64,000 nt of DNA from Anisakis pegreffii. Its lineage: Eukaryota > Nematoda > Chromadorea > Rhabditida > Anisakidae. The position numbers and the translations under genes were made by a program. This document shows, piece after piece, positions 21,101 through 33,407 of the stretch. The stretch lies in contig JAPYMA010000110.1 of NCBI GenBank assembly GCA_035041965.1, positions 1-64,000 on the forward strand. Reading direction: 5' to 3'. How positions within the stretch are numbered: the first letter of the stretch is position 1; every line of letters begins with the position of its first letter. The notes beneath the pieces were generated by a model. That model saw only the letters and a list, made by a program, of their open reading frames with translations. It did no database searches and had not been told where the DNA came from.

Positions 21101-24100
21101 CAAAATTTCTAAAAATGTCGACGGTACCAGCAGTGATAATAGCAATATCAGCAATGTCTTCAACTATAGTACCGCACTGAAGTAGATTCCGTAGCAGGAT
21201 ACCACTTGTCTTCCAAACAGTTCTAATGGTGACATATCAGAGATCATGATAACAATATCACAAACGTTGAATTCCAATCAAAAAATCTTCGAAATGTTGA
21301 GCAACGAAAATTGGTAATATTTGCAAATTGTGCAGTTATTGAAACTTGTCACTGAAATTCTCCGTCGTAATTCGGTTGCTAAATTGAATCTTCCCCTGTT
21401 TATGTTCACTGCCTCCACAATGAAATGAGAGACCACAGCGCCCTGTTGCATCGCAATATCGCCTGCATTGGGAAACATTGCTTTGAAGCTATTTTTCATC
21501 AACTTCAAGAACGTTCACGATCGATTCCGTCATTGAATTAAAGTCATTTTCGTTTGTGTATTGCCAAATCTCAATGACATCTTTTACGTTTCGCTAAATA
21601 GAGTTGCTAGTATTCTCTACACCTTCATCATCTTACTCTCACTGAAATAATCAACTTGAAATAATCAATGAGTGGGCGAAGTAATGTTTCAAGTCAATTC
21701 TTGAAAAATCTAATCAATTTTTAGCGGGTGGAACGTGGCGATGGAAGCATCAAAATTTTTCGTTTTTTGCGTGTTGCGGTTTAAGACCATATATGGAAGA
21801 CCGAATGCATTATATGAATGATCCACATCATAACCTTTCAATATTTAGTATCTTTGATGGACACGGCGGACCGGTTGGTGATTTTTCACGTATGTAAAGA
21901 TAGATTTTTTTGAGCCGGTGAAAATATCTTAATTAACAAATTCGATGCGAGTGCGCTGTTGAAAGCTTATAGTTCATTTCAGTTTGTTTCTCAGTACTTG
22001 GAAGAGCATTTCTCAAATGCCATTCGCAATCGACTCCTGAAATTTGGACCTGATGCACGTCGACAAAGTCTTGCGGTTGACGCATACGACACAGTAACTC
22101 AGGTATTTCCTTGAACTACATATGCATTGAATGAGACTTTTTCGGCTAACCTAACAGAATGATGTGGTGCATCATTCAAGTCTTTTTCGTATTGTTTATT
22201 TTGTAAATATGGCCTGCCTGACTTTTGCATATAAACGCACTTATAATTCATTCACATAAAGACATTTTTTGAATAATTTCCTGCTGTATTTGCACCTTCA
22301 TGAAATGAGCCATAGGTTTCTCCCCAGAAATATGTAACTTTAGCTTGAGCTCAGTGACAAATGAGCAAATTTGTGCGCGCAGTTATTGTGAACGAAATGT
22401 ATCTGGAGCGTTCCCAAGTGCCGTGCAACTATGCTGCTGTTCATCAAATTAGTTGCTAAGATATCTAGAACATCACCGTTCTAGAACAATCACATTGTCC
22501 TGTGTTCACTTGCATGCTAATTCGCACTAATGGAAACGTTATTTATTGCCAGTTGAAATATGATTATGTGGAACGCTATTGGAGATGTTGCTAAAATTTC
22601 TGAAAAGAAGCACTGATTGAGCGATATTCACGCTTTTAATTGTTCGTATTGAGCAAGTCGTGTTCAAGAGTAAGATGGAGTGCAGCTGTCTTTAAATTGC
22701 TAAGCAATGCAAAATGTTAATCCAATTTTAGCAAAATATTCTTTCTAATGGGGAAAAGCCAATTTCATCATGATGTTCTGGGCTGGAAATTGAGCGCTTA
22801 GCGAAGATTTTTTGTTGAATGCATAAAAGGTAAATCGGAGTTGTGAACGAGACAAATTGGTATGTTGTTTAAGGAGGATTTGAATGACTCATTGGGATTC
22901 AGCGTCGTTCAACAACTCGATTTTACCTATTTCAAGTAACAGGCGATTGTGCCGATCTTCTGAAGACAATTCGTTGGCTATTCATTTGCTTTGCTTTCGA
23001 TGAGTCGTTCTTTCAGCCCTTTCAAATGGAAGCATTCTCAGCATTCTAGTCGCTGAAATAAATGAAAAAAAAACGTCGTTCGTCAAAATCATTAGTGAAT
23101 GAGCGACACTCGAAAATTGTCATAAAATAGTGACCCTGAAGCATTTCCATTTCCTCTAGGAATAGGAAATCCATCGTTCAGAATATCTATTCTTGGGTGA
23201 GTGTAGGATGAGTTCCATGGAGATTCCGAAAATAAAGTTGTTATTAAAATTAATTGTTTATTGGTTGATAAACTGAGAATTGATTTTGTTCTAAGTGAAC
23301 AAATGCAACATTATGTAAACGTGAATAGCACGATGTGAATGTTTTAGAAACGGGGATTAATATGCTGTTCATAGCCGTTAAAACATTTAATTTGGCCAAA
23401 GAGTTTGCAAATTCTCATCGGTGAACTTGGTTTGTCTTTTGCAATGTTTGTTTTGCTAAAGTTGCTTCGTTAAAAATTAATGCTTACTTGGGAGTATTTT
23501 AAAAGCGGTGTCTGATTATATGGCATATTTGAACGCAAACGAATGTCAGTCGTTTGGGTGAGATCGTAGGCTGCATCATAGGATATATTTGGTTCATTTG
23601 ATAGGTAGGTGAATGCTCTTAAATAATTGTCTGCAGGTGCATCAAGTAATGTTGCATTCACATTCGAAAATATTGTTGATTACGATTTGATTTACCTATC
23701 GCCAATAAATATACCTTGATTGTAAATAATGAATGATAACGATGATAGTATTAACAGCGATTCATCATTTGGATGTTGACTTAAGCTGTTTCAACGCAAT
23801 GATCAAGATTGATGATCTCATGATTACTACTGATGACAAGACTCATTGGTGAATGTTGATCATTCACTCTTTAATTTCAGTTCGATTAAAACTTTCGAAT
23901 CCATTCATCACAGAAACGTTTGTTTATTTAGATATGCAAGTGAATAGGTCCCGTTTTCATTGGCCAAGTGTGTATGTGAAGACGATAGACTGCGATGCTG
24001 AAAGATACATTCAATTGAGTTCATTACGCTCAGAATAACTGCTCAGAAAAGCTTGACTATGTAATTGGCTTAATCAAGTGGATCATGCGATGCACATTTA

Positions 24101-27100
24101 CATTCAGTTTGAAAAAACACACTCATTTCTTTCGACAACAAGCAAAATTCTCTTAAAATTTCGATAACTGTCGTCGTTTCCAAATGAAATTCCACAATTG
24201 AATTTCTTCTCTCATGATCATCAATAAAATTCGCAGTTTTTGTTCGTATTCTTTTTCTGTTGAATGCTCCTGAGGAAAGGGATAACGCGTAAACAATCCA
24301 GCAATAAAGACTTATCGAATAAGGCCAGTTAGAAGATTTGAATTCAGCTCAAGAGTGGGTTATGTCTACAGTCAGTTATGGGCTTTTGAAGGGCCCAATT
24401 AAGTGAGTGGGATTTATGCATTACTACAAGCTATATTAGGATGACCGAAAATATACGAAAACGCGAAACATAAAATATTTTTTCTATGCATCAAAATTTC
24501 ATTCTAATTGCATTCTTGGTTGTCTAACATCCTTCATCGAGTAATTTTACAACAATCATTGAATAATGGCCTAGAAAATTCATTGTTTCATCTCTCGATT
24601 TCACCTTGTAAGAATGTCATTATTAACGACGAAATATAGATTGAAATTCCTCGTCTTTTATCAGCATTGTACGGTTTTAATCTGCCGTTTTCTTTCGACG
24701 TTTAAATAGAAATGGAATAGTATTATATGATAGTTTACCAGTTCGATCATGATGGATTAATCATTATGATGATCATTCGTCGTGTAATTTGATCATTTAA
24801 TTCCATTTGCAGGCTGTCGTGACGGAAGTGCACAACATTGATGATGCGATCTCAAGACTAGACCCTTCGCTTACTTCATTTACAGGTAATTCTGTCTCTG
24901 TGCTTTTTGAATTACTGAATACTAGAGCTTATGTCTCCTCATTAACTGCGAGTACAAGTGGAAAAATGTAACGAATGCATTTTCACCACCATTTTTAACA
25001 CACTCTTAGATTCAACATATTTGTTTCTGTTTACAATTGGTGTTTCAAGATGCTCAACATGTAATTTTACTGGGTTGCAAATGAGTGACGAACAACCTTG
25101 TGTCATAACAAATATAAGTTGTGGTACTGAATGAATATTGAAATTCACTAGAAAGAGTCCACCTTTCCGTGACTTTCAGCACTGTTCTTGGAAAGATTCT
25201 AGCCTATTGATCGAACGATCGCTGTTTAGAATGAAAAAAAAGAAAATTTACCTTAAGTTACTGCATAATTTATGAGGCACCGAGCGAACAAGACCGTTCA
25301 GTTAATCACTCTTATAAAAACATGGTTCAGTTCTTATTCGAAATCAATGCATCCATATTTTCTCATTCCCTTAAGTGTTTATACCGAGAAAGCTCTTAAA
25401 GTGTTTGGATAAAAGAATACTTAAGCTGTTCCAATCACTATTCATTGCTTATACGTTCATCGAGTGCATAGTCATAACCACATGAATGCTTCAGAAAGGC
25501 GTCACTAATTGTGTGGCTTTCAATTGATTATAATGTGCGAGAGGAGTTGCATTTAAGAAGAGCCAAGCAGGAAATTGCTCTTCGCTCTCTTGTTCTGTGT
25601 GTATTGTTTGATGACGAATATTTCAGTTTAAAAGCAGAATAGCCTGACCGCAATTACTGACTCTTTTTTCGTATGATTTGAACACAAAAAATTTTTGTTT
25701 TGTTCCTTAATATGACTTGGAGCCTGCCAATTTTTCACGTTGTTGAATAACAGGAGACAATCATTCGATAATGAAATTTATTGCGAGAAGGCAATTCACC
25801 TCTGACTGATAATTTCCGATTTTTTACATAGTACTCAATAACTCGACAAAAAAAACGAGGTTAAAAAAGGAGGTCGGCGAGGGAAAAATATGATATTCGT
25901 GATATTGGCAATAAAAGAGCGGCATAAACTCGTAATGAGTTGTTATTGTAATTGCTATGAAATGAATGAAAATAGTTGACGACGACAGCAAAGGGTAATG
26001 AAGACGTGAAAACCTTTTTAAATATGCATATAAATTTGCATTGCAATGCAATTCATTTTCCTCATGAAAACAGCAATTTTGAGAGCATTGAATTGTGGTC
26101 AGTCGGTGTTGAATTAGTACTGTGGTGTCATATTACCTTTGGGTGGCAACTTCGGGTGTGGGAAAATTATCACTAAGTTTTTGTTTGTTTGCTGAAGAGA
26201 TAGAATCAAATTGTTCTGCTTCATCTTTGCGTGATCGTACCGCACTATGAATTTAGATTGAGCGGTTGATGAAAATAATGCTTCTTAAACTTTTTTCATT
26301 AGCAACCTGCTTTCACCAAAAAACCCATTATTATCCGCACTTTCCGTTGTGTTGCTATGTTTTGAAAAATTTGCATTTAGCAATTTTCACGCTAAATTAT
26401 TGTAAACGACCTAAAGTATTTGAAGAAGCGTCGCATTAGATCATCAGATCAGCTGTAAAGAAACGGAAAATATTTTTAATTGATGTTCATCGTTCTGCAA
26501 ATTTACTCGATTTATTCAGTTCAATTCAGAAACTTTATGATATCCATAACAGATAAGACGTGTACTGTACCAAAATTCAAGGATCAACATTGATATCAGC
26601 TATACTTGAACAAAATCGCTATCTGACGGTGGTGAACGTTGGGGACTCTCGTGCAGTGGCGTGCGACCCAAAAGGACGGGCTATTGCTCTATCAGCTGAT
26701 CACAAGCCCTCACAGGTTGGTTGATTGACCGCATCAAAACCACTTCACAAGTATAGACGTATGATTAGCTCCGGTGAGCTGTTCTTATGACAATAACATA
26801 GACCGGAGCATTTTGTTATAGACGCAAGTGAAACAATGATTCGGTTAAACACAAAATGATTCTTTGATTATCAATTCACTGTTGTAGAAGATGACATGTA
26901 ATCAATAAAAACATATCAACGTTCTCAGCTAGCGTTCTAGAACATTTTCATCCATATGAGAACCTCTAGTAAAGTATAGGTGATTTCACATATGTAAAAA
27001 ACTTTCAATATGAGTTCGGTGTTTGTGAAATTTTTCTGCATACTGATTATTTTTTGAAATATTCGGAGTAGCTTTGAAGAACTTCAGTGAAACGGCTGCA

Positions 27101-30100
27101 AGTGCAACGGAAAACACTCTCGGCACACTCAGTTTATAGCCTTTTGCTGACGAGCTAGAAACAAATTGGTAAATATGCATTAAGATGCATAAAAGACATC
27201 GTCTCGTTTAAACATATTTAACGGGTTAAGAAGGCGCTATTGAGCCTCAGTGAAGTGTATGTGAAGCACCTTGTTAAAAGAATGCACCAAATAAAATTAG
27301 CATATCCCATCAACATCTCACTTCTTTGTTCACTTCACTTTCCTACTGCTCATCTAAAAATCAAATGCTTCCATGTAGGCGAAGTGTTCTTTCCCAAAAA
27401 CTTGCTCGCCAACAAGCAAAATGCCTGTCCGCTAAAGTTATACGAAAGAGGTCGGATAAATCAAATGTGAAATCTTTTCAGTAATTCTCATTGGGAACTG
27501 CTCCTTCGGGTTATTATTATGTACACTGCGATGTTCTATAAGCGGCAGCTCACGATCTGCTAGCCAGTATCAGATTTTTGTTCTGAGAATTACTCTAAAA
27601 AGGATCTGCGATTCATAATTTTTCATCGCTAACTTCTAATGTTGACTTTGCGATGCTTGCAATGAATTGCGAAGAAGAGTTCAATTGAAATAAGATATGA
27701 TTGCTCAGCATAAGATCTCATATCAAATCTCATAAGCGATTCTATTCAAAACCTTTTAAAATACTCATTTTCTCCGAAACTGGATACAACCAATCAGTTG
27801 TAGATATCGATGAATCGACCAATAATTTCATTGATAGCGCTTGTCGGAAATCATTGATTATTGTTGATTAGTTGTAGTTTTTTAGTTAGAGATCAATTGA
27901 TCACTGTTGATATTTGATTATCAGATGAATACCAGTGCACAGCTAGTTTTGTTAATATGAAAGATTCCGTCGTGAAAATGTGCGCAGAGACTTGCGGTAT
28001 GAAGAGCGCTTTCAGCACTGATATTTCTCTTTTTTGAACGTTATTTAATCGATTCGCGGTGACTCTTCTTCCATCAATTGTTCACTTCAAGTAACTCTGA
28101 TGATTTGACTGCATCAATGCTTGTTCACTCCCAAATAAACATTCTCAACAATCATCTCACTGTCATGAAATTCATTTCATAAGTAATCTTGAGATTTCTC
28201 TTGAATTTTGTACGGTGTCGAATTCCGATGTTCTCGTATTACGCATTTTTTAAGATTCCAGTGACTGGTTTTGTAATCAATTCAAGTCAGTTTCACCAAA
28301 TTAATTTGACCCTATGTCTGCGTGTTTCAAATTTTCATCGCTTTTCACGTCAAAACTGATAGGAATAGCAACACGTTAAGGCGTGAGTAGCGATGCCATA
28401 GTAAATAGTAAAGGACTTTGGCAATTTATCGTTTGAATTGAAGTTCCATTTTTTTACGAAAATTGACGGACATAAATACTTTTCCGTAGTGAATAATGAA
28501 GCGTAACCAATTGAGGTTGTTGTGCCCAGAATGATTGCAACGATCTGAGTAAATGATCCAGTTGCATTCATGAAAGTGTTTACTTCTTTCCACATGCATC
28601 AAAAATCTATCTGGAAGCTTTTTTTTTCAGAGCATGCATTTATATGTGGGCAAGAATTTACAAAAAGATCAAATGGAAGCCATTGTTTCTTACACCATCT
28701 TTGCACTGCCACTTAATCCCTAAATGAAAATGTACTATTTTCTAGATTCGCAGGCAATACACTTCTTTTTATCTATTACCAACTCCAAAATTTGACTGCA
28801 AGAAGATTTTCCAAGAATTGGAATCATAATTGTTTAATGACAATAACAACTACTATAAAGCCTTCACAAAATCACAATCCATCTCAGTTTATTGAACAGT
28901 AAAATGGATTCCGAATTACAACAATCCTTTTTTTGATTGCTATAATGTTAGTTGGCAGATGGCACAGCCCAATTGTGTGGACTGCAGCAGATAAACAACA
29001 TAATTAGGATAGCGATTTTGTTTTACTGTTATCGAGTAATTAGGTGGACCAAATTCTGGTTGTTTTGGTGTATATAAATTCACATAGACAATTTCTTTGA
29101 TTGATTGCAACAGTCGATCATAAAAGAGTTTCATAGCAAACTTTAATCCTGTTTCAAGATGTTCGGCATTCATAACATTTCCTTCAGACCGAATTCATCG
29201 TCAATTTGCACTTCTCATGTTGCTCGTCAACAGCAGTTCACCATCACATTCATTCATCCGACTCTTCAGATATCACTCACTCTATATTTCCACTCTTATT
29301 GTGCTTTTGTATTCGATAACTTATGGCATCATGCATAAAGCAGTTCTTTAAAAATAATTCGATCTCATCTCATCAAGATCCTTCACCTTGTAAGGTGTTA
29401 GTCGCACTTTTCTTAGGGGTCCTCACAGTTTTTCTCAGTTTATCGATGGATTTCCATGCTATCGATCACTGTAACAACGTGCTTCCTTCTGTTTGAGGGA
29501 TTATTTGTAAATTAAGCATTACATGAAGAAAGAAAAAGAGCTTATGCCTTGCTTTCATGAAGAAGTCAGCTCATCGAAATGTAATTGGAATATAGCAAAT
29601 ACATATTGAAAAGAATATAGCATTGGAAGATTCGCGACTCCGATTCAACATGACATAACACTGCGCAATAATTACTTCTTTTGTTCATGAATTAAGACTG
29701 TCATTTTAAGCATTCCCGCATCCAATCCGTATTCATGTTGTTTTCCTCTCAAACCAACCACTCATTCAACCTTTTTTATACTCACATTTCGCTAATGAAA
29801 AATAACGGAAATTACTGATGTGAATGAATGTGACCGCACCTCTCCACTACCAGATGAGATTAGTCTGTGTTTGTGAGATGCATATACATTTAATTTGTAC
29901 ATACACAAGTATTGTACTGAATTTTCTCTCACTAACTGTTTGTAATCCAATTTCACATTGCGCAAATGTTTCACAATGTTTTTAGCATATTTTCATTTGA
30001 ATGAACTTCAGTCCAGCATGAATTATTGACGTACTAGTTGTAATCATTCTAATCGAATGAAATTGTTATGCTCATTATTGAATATTCATAAATATCGAAA

Positions 30101-33100
30101 AATAGTTGAAACAGTTGCGTATTCGAAGATTCATCGCTAATTGAAAAAGTACAATCATCCACTACTGTTTGAATGTTTAACACCTCTTGTTTTGAATTCA
30201 GTTTCGTCTATTTCTTCGAGCCGTTAAAAGTTTCAAATAATGATTTGTTGAGCGTGGATCCTACTCAGCAATCTGCACAGAGTGAAGTCACGATTTTGTT
30301 GTGAAAAACGGTTGGACAAGCAGAGATAATGATGTTTCGATTTGATGAAGTGCTTCTCGCACAATTCTCCTTCTAAATTCGCATGTTTGGCTAATCAGTT
30401 TCATTATTGCGACTGGCTTCTACATTGGATCCAGATCTAGGCATGATATGTGCATTCTTTACTTCTCTAGTTTCACTTACAATTAGCTGATCAAACTTTT
30501 ATGACGGCGCGCTATTCAAGAGGTTCACTGAGACCTCAAAAAGCTCGCCGGAATTGAATTACGTCGAAAAGTAATGATATAATGACGTAAAGAATATATG
30601 CACCGATCATCGCAGTTTATTATTTTCTTTTGAGTTCCATCAAATTTCAGTGACTTTAATCGACTGCGTCAATGAGAAACAAATACTCAATAACACTGCA
30701 TCTCAAAAAACGTTGAATTCAAATTATCGTATCGCTCAATTATTTGCACATATCTAGACATCAGTCAGTCACTCCATCGCCCACATTTCGTTTCCCATCT
30801 TCAGACTGAAATTGAATTGCTCTCGCTTGATTTGTCTTCAGAATGTTCCTCCATTCAACTCATTAGCTGTCGAATGTGCCAAATTGAAAACTTCGTCATT
30901 TTTTCGCTTCTCATTGCAGCCTTTCGTTTTCTCTCAATCGCCAGTTGATTGATTATTATCGTTATTCTCAATTTACTCCTTTCTTCGTATCACACCATTT
31001 CTTCGCATAATGCTTTCGCACTACTTATATTGGAAAGGGATGATTCATCTCAATTAAAATCGTTCATTAGGACAAAAACCTGTGTTTTGGCTCAAATAAT
31101 TAACAAATTTTGACTACTTTGGGCCACTTTTTTGCCTGAAAATATATGAATCAATAGGTTATCAGCTTCATATGCTATAATTATGTTCCATCTTACACCA
31201 TATGGTTGCGTCACCATCCCTGAATCTTGTCCTCTATGAATGAGGAAATGAATATCTTGACCACAACTCATAATAGGCCGTATGAATGCGAACTTGTATT
31301 AGTTTGTTCGTCCGAATATATGATCATTTTGATCGATACACTTCTTGAATGACATTAATGAAAATGTTTGCGTTGAAAAATCGCTAAATTGTTTTCAAAT
31401 GGTGATTTTGTAGGCTGAAGAAAGGCGACGCATTGAGAATGCAGGTGGTTTTATCTTAGAGGATGGTGTCGAACGAGTGCAAGGAATTCTCTCGGTTACC
31501 AGGTTATTCAGTTTTCGAGGATATCGCTCTTTAATAGTCATGCAGCGGATAGAGCATTCAAACCAATGTCGAATGAGGAATTGCGATGCTACTTCTCAAG
31601 AATTCAACAATGAAATGAAATCAATCATTGAATAAGTTCGAAACGTTCTTAGCTGTTTTGAGTTGTGAAACATAGATGGAGTGCAGTTTAAAACTCAGTG
31701 AGGTACAATCCCATACGCTTTCATCATTTTAAGTTCATGACGAACATCCTGTTAATGGAATTTTCAAGATGTGGCCAATCTGTTACGTTACACCTATGAA
31801 ATTTTATATTTTCACTCCGTTCAAATTCGGTTGATGGGCGAACTTTAATTTATAATTTAAAAGGAATGGCATTTCGATATATTATACGACCCCGTTGAGC
31901 CGTTTGACATTTTACACATATCAATGAAAAGGACTGGCTAGGTTTTTAATGTATATACATATGTTATAGTTTTCTCGTCCAATCATATAGCTGAGTTTAC
32001 TTGCTGCATTGAGAAAGAGAATGATCATTTTACTGCCGTTCGAGAATACTCATTGATCGATGCGATCAATTCATGAATTCGATGCTTGTGAATAGCGCCC
32101 TTATTGTTTAAAATTTTTTTGGTGGTCAGAAGAACCGAATTTAAAATCATTTGAATGATAAAGAATTCTGGATGAATCATTAATATGAGAAATTCATGTA
32201 AAAACGATTTCAAATGAGAACTGAAGCTAATGGAGGATGACTAATCCCCATCGATGAGTTCCAAGTCAGTTTTATCCTTTTAACGATTAAGAGCTTTCGG
32301 TGACACACAACTGAAACGTGCATGTGTATTGACTGCTCATCCTGACGTGGTTCGTGTTGATCTTGATGAGATTGGTCTTCGATTCATTGTTGTCGCGTCT
32401 GATGGATTTTGGGATGTGGTGAGCAACGACGAAGCCGTTCAGCTTGCCACTTCGTTCATTCGAAGTGCACCTCCAAATAAGTGGCACAAGTAAATGTTAC
32501 CATCGTAAATTATCTTTCATTGCATATTTCAATTCAACTAAATTCTCTTCTAATTCATACCATCCATTCCGTTACGTGAAACCTATGAAATTTTATTCGG
32601 GTGCATTGCTATTTTATATGGGTGCTATTCGAGTGCATCCGTTACGTCAAAAAATTATACCCGAATAAAAAAAATTTTATTCGGGTACTAGAAATCAATT
32701 CTCCTACTGAACTCTCTCTTACTTTCATTTTATCATTTACAGAATAATTAAAAAGAATCCGAATTTTCCTCCAGTACAATTTGCTTCCCCACTGTTATTT
32801 TCCTCTGCACTTGAAGTATGTACCAAAAAAAACCTTTATTAAAATCTTTTGCAGAACACAAATCCGGCTGCGTTGAGAATGTTAATGTCTGTAGAATGTT
32901 CAGATACTTTTTCCGCGAATAGTCCATAAGCCACAAAAAATCTTCATAAAAATCAAAAATTCTTACTTTCTGTTCTGTTCCCTTCATGTCCACTGCATTA
33001 AGAATCACAATTCCGAATCGTGGTTGAAAATTTAACAATGTGTTCTTACAGGGTGGCTGAATATCTTGTGCAAACAGCTCTGACACTCGGCACAGAAGAC

Positions 33101-33136
33101 AACGTTTCTTTATTGTTTTTGAGGTTGCAGTTCTAA
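18154..33136 (+). CDS. Membrane-anchored PPM/PP2C Ser/Thr phosphatase (PPM1L-like), 5' end missing
   Basis: Dephosphorylates phospho-Ser/Thr with two bound metal ions. Nine exons join with consistent phases: 18154-18245, 20662-20820, 21725-21873, 21983-22102, 24813-24885, 26582-26715, 31414-31502, 32292-32489, 33052-33136 (about 365 codons, TAA stop). A transmembrane segment ([16 protein letters not shown]) spans the first junction and is followed by basic residues (TRWLTSRYR). The catalytic domain then shows [14 protein letters not shown], a GSTL motif, [42 protein letters not shown] and EDNVSLL, so the metal-binding Glu and Asp residues are all present. The layout (TM anchor, then TWRWK before the core) is like animal PPM1L, an ER-membrane phosphatase; orthology is inferred. 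The first exon opens mid-codon with an upstream stop, so at least one more 5' exon exists. Intron 26716-31413 is 4.7 kb. The gene ends 272 bp before the GPCR start. Confidence 0.9.
19423..19800. repeat. Short direct repeats followed by a G-rich tract, in a PP2C intron
   Basis: Three copies of aaactttgact with similar tails lie between 19423 and 19473. From about 19590 to 19765 the plus strand is unusually purine- and G-rich, with repeated ggtgatgagg and several runs of four to six G. This contrasts with the AT-rich surroundings and may be a relic of a dispersed repeat. Confidence 0.4.
32658..32687. repeat. Perfect 13-bp inverted repeat in the last PP2C intron
   Basis: TACCCGAATAAAA and its exact reverse complement are separated by four A. 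Just upstream, at about 32570-32650, related fragments (ttacgtgaaacctatg, attcgggtgc, ttacgtca) recur, and a similar gttacgttacacctatg stretch lies at about 31785. This is probably part of a small decayed repeat element. Confidence 0.5.
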
Positions 33137-33407
33137 TCAAATATCTGCTGTATCGCTGTCCATGTTCAATATATGTTTGAATTATTTGTTGAATTATGAG
33201 CAGATTAATTAAAAGTATAGTAATGTACTAGAAATCAACATAAATGAACCAGTTGATTTCATTGATCCTTCAACGTCCGGCATCATATCATTCAACTCAC
33301 CTATTCGTTATCGGTCTCTTCACGAATTTGTCTCATTTTCCCGACGCCGTTTTCTGCTGCTCCGAATTGACTTATTATGATGATTGAAGCACTACTTATA
33401 TTATCCT

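Noticed and set aside
32748..33140. 130-codon minus-strand ORF
   Set aside because: It overlaps the last PP2C exon antisense and shows no domain; likely chance.
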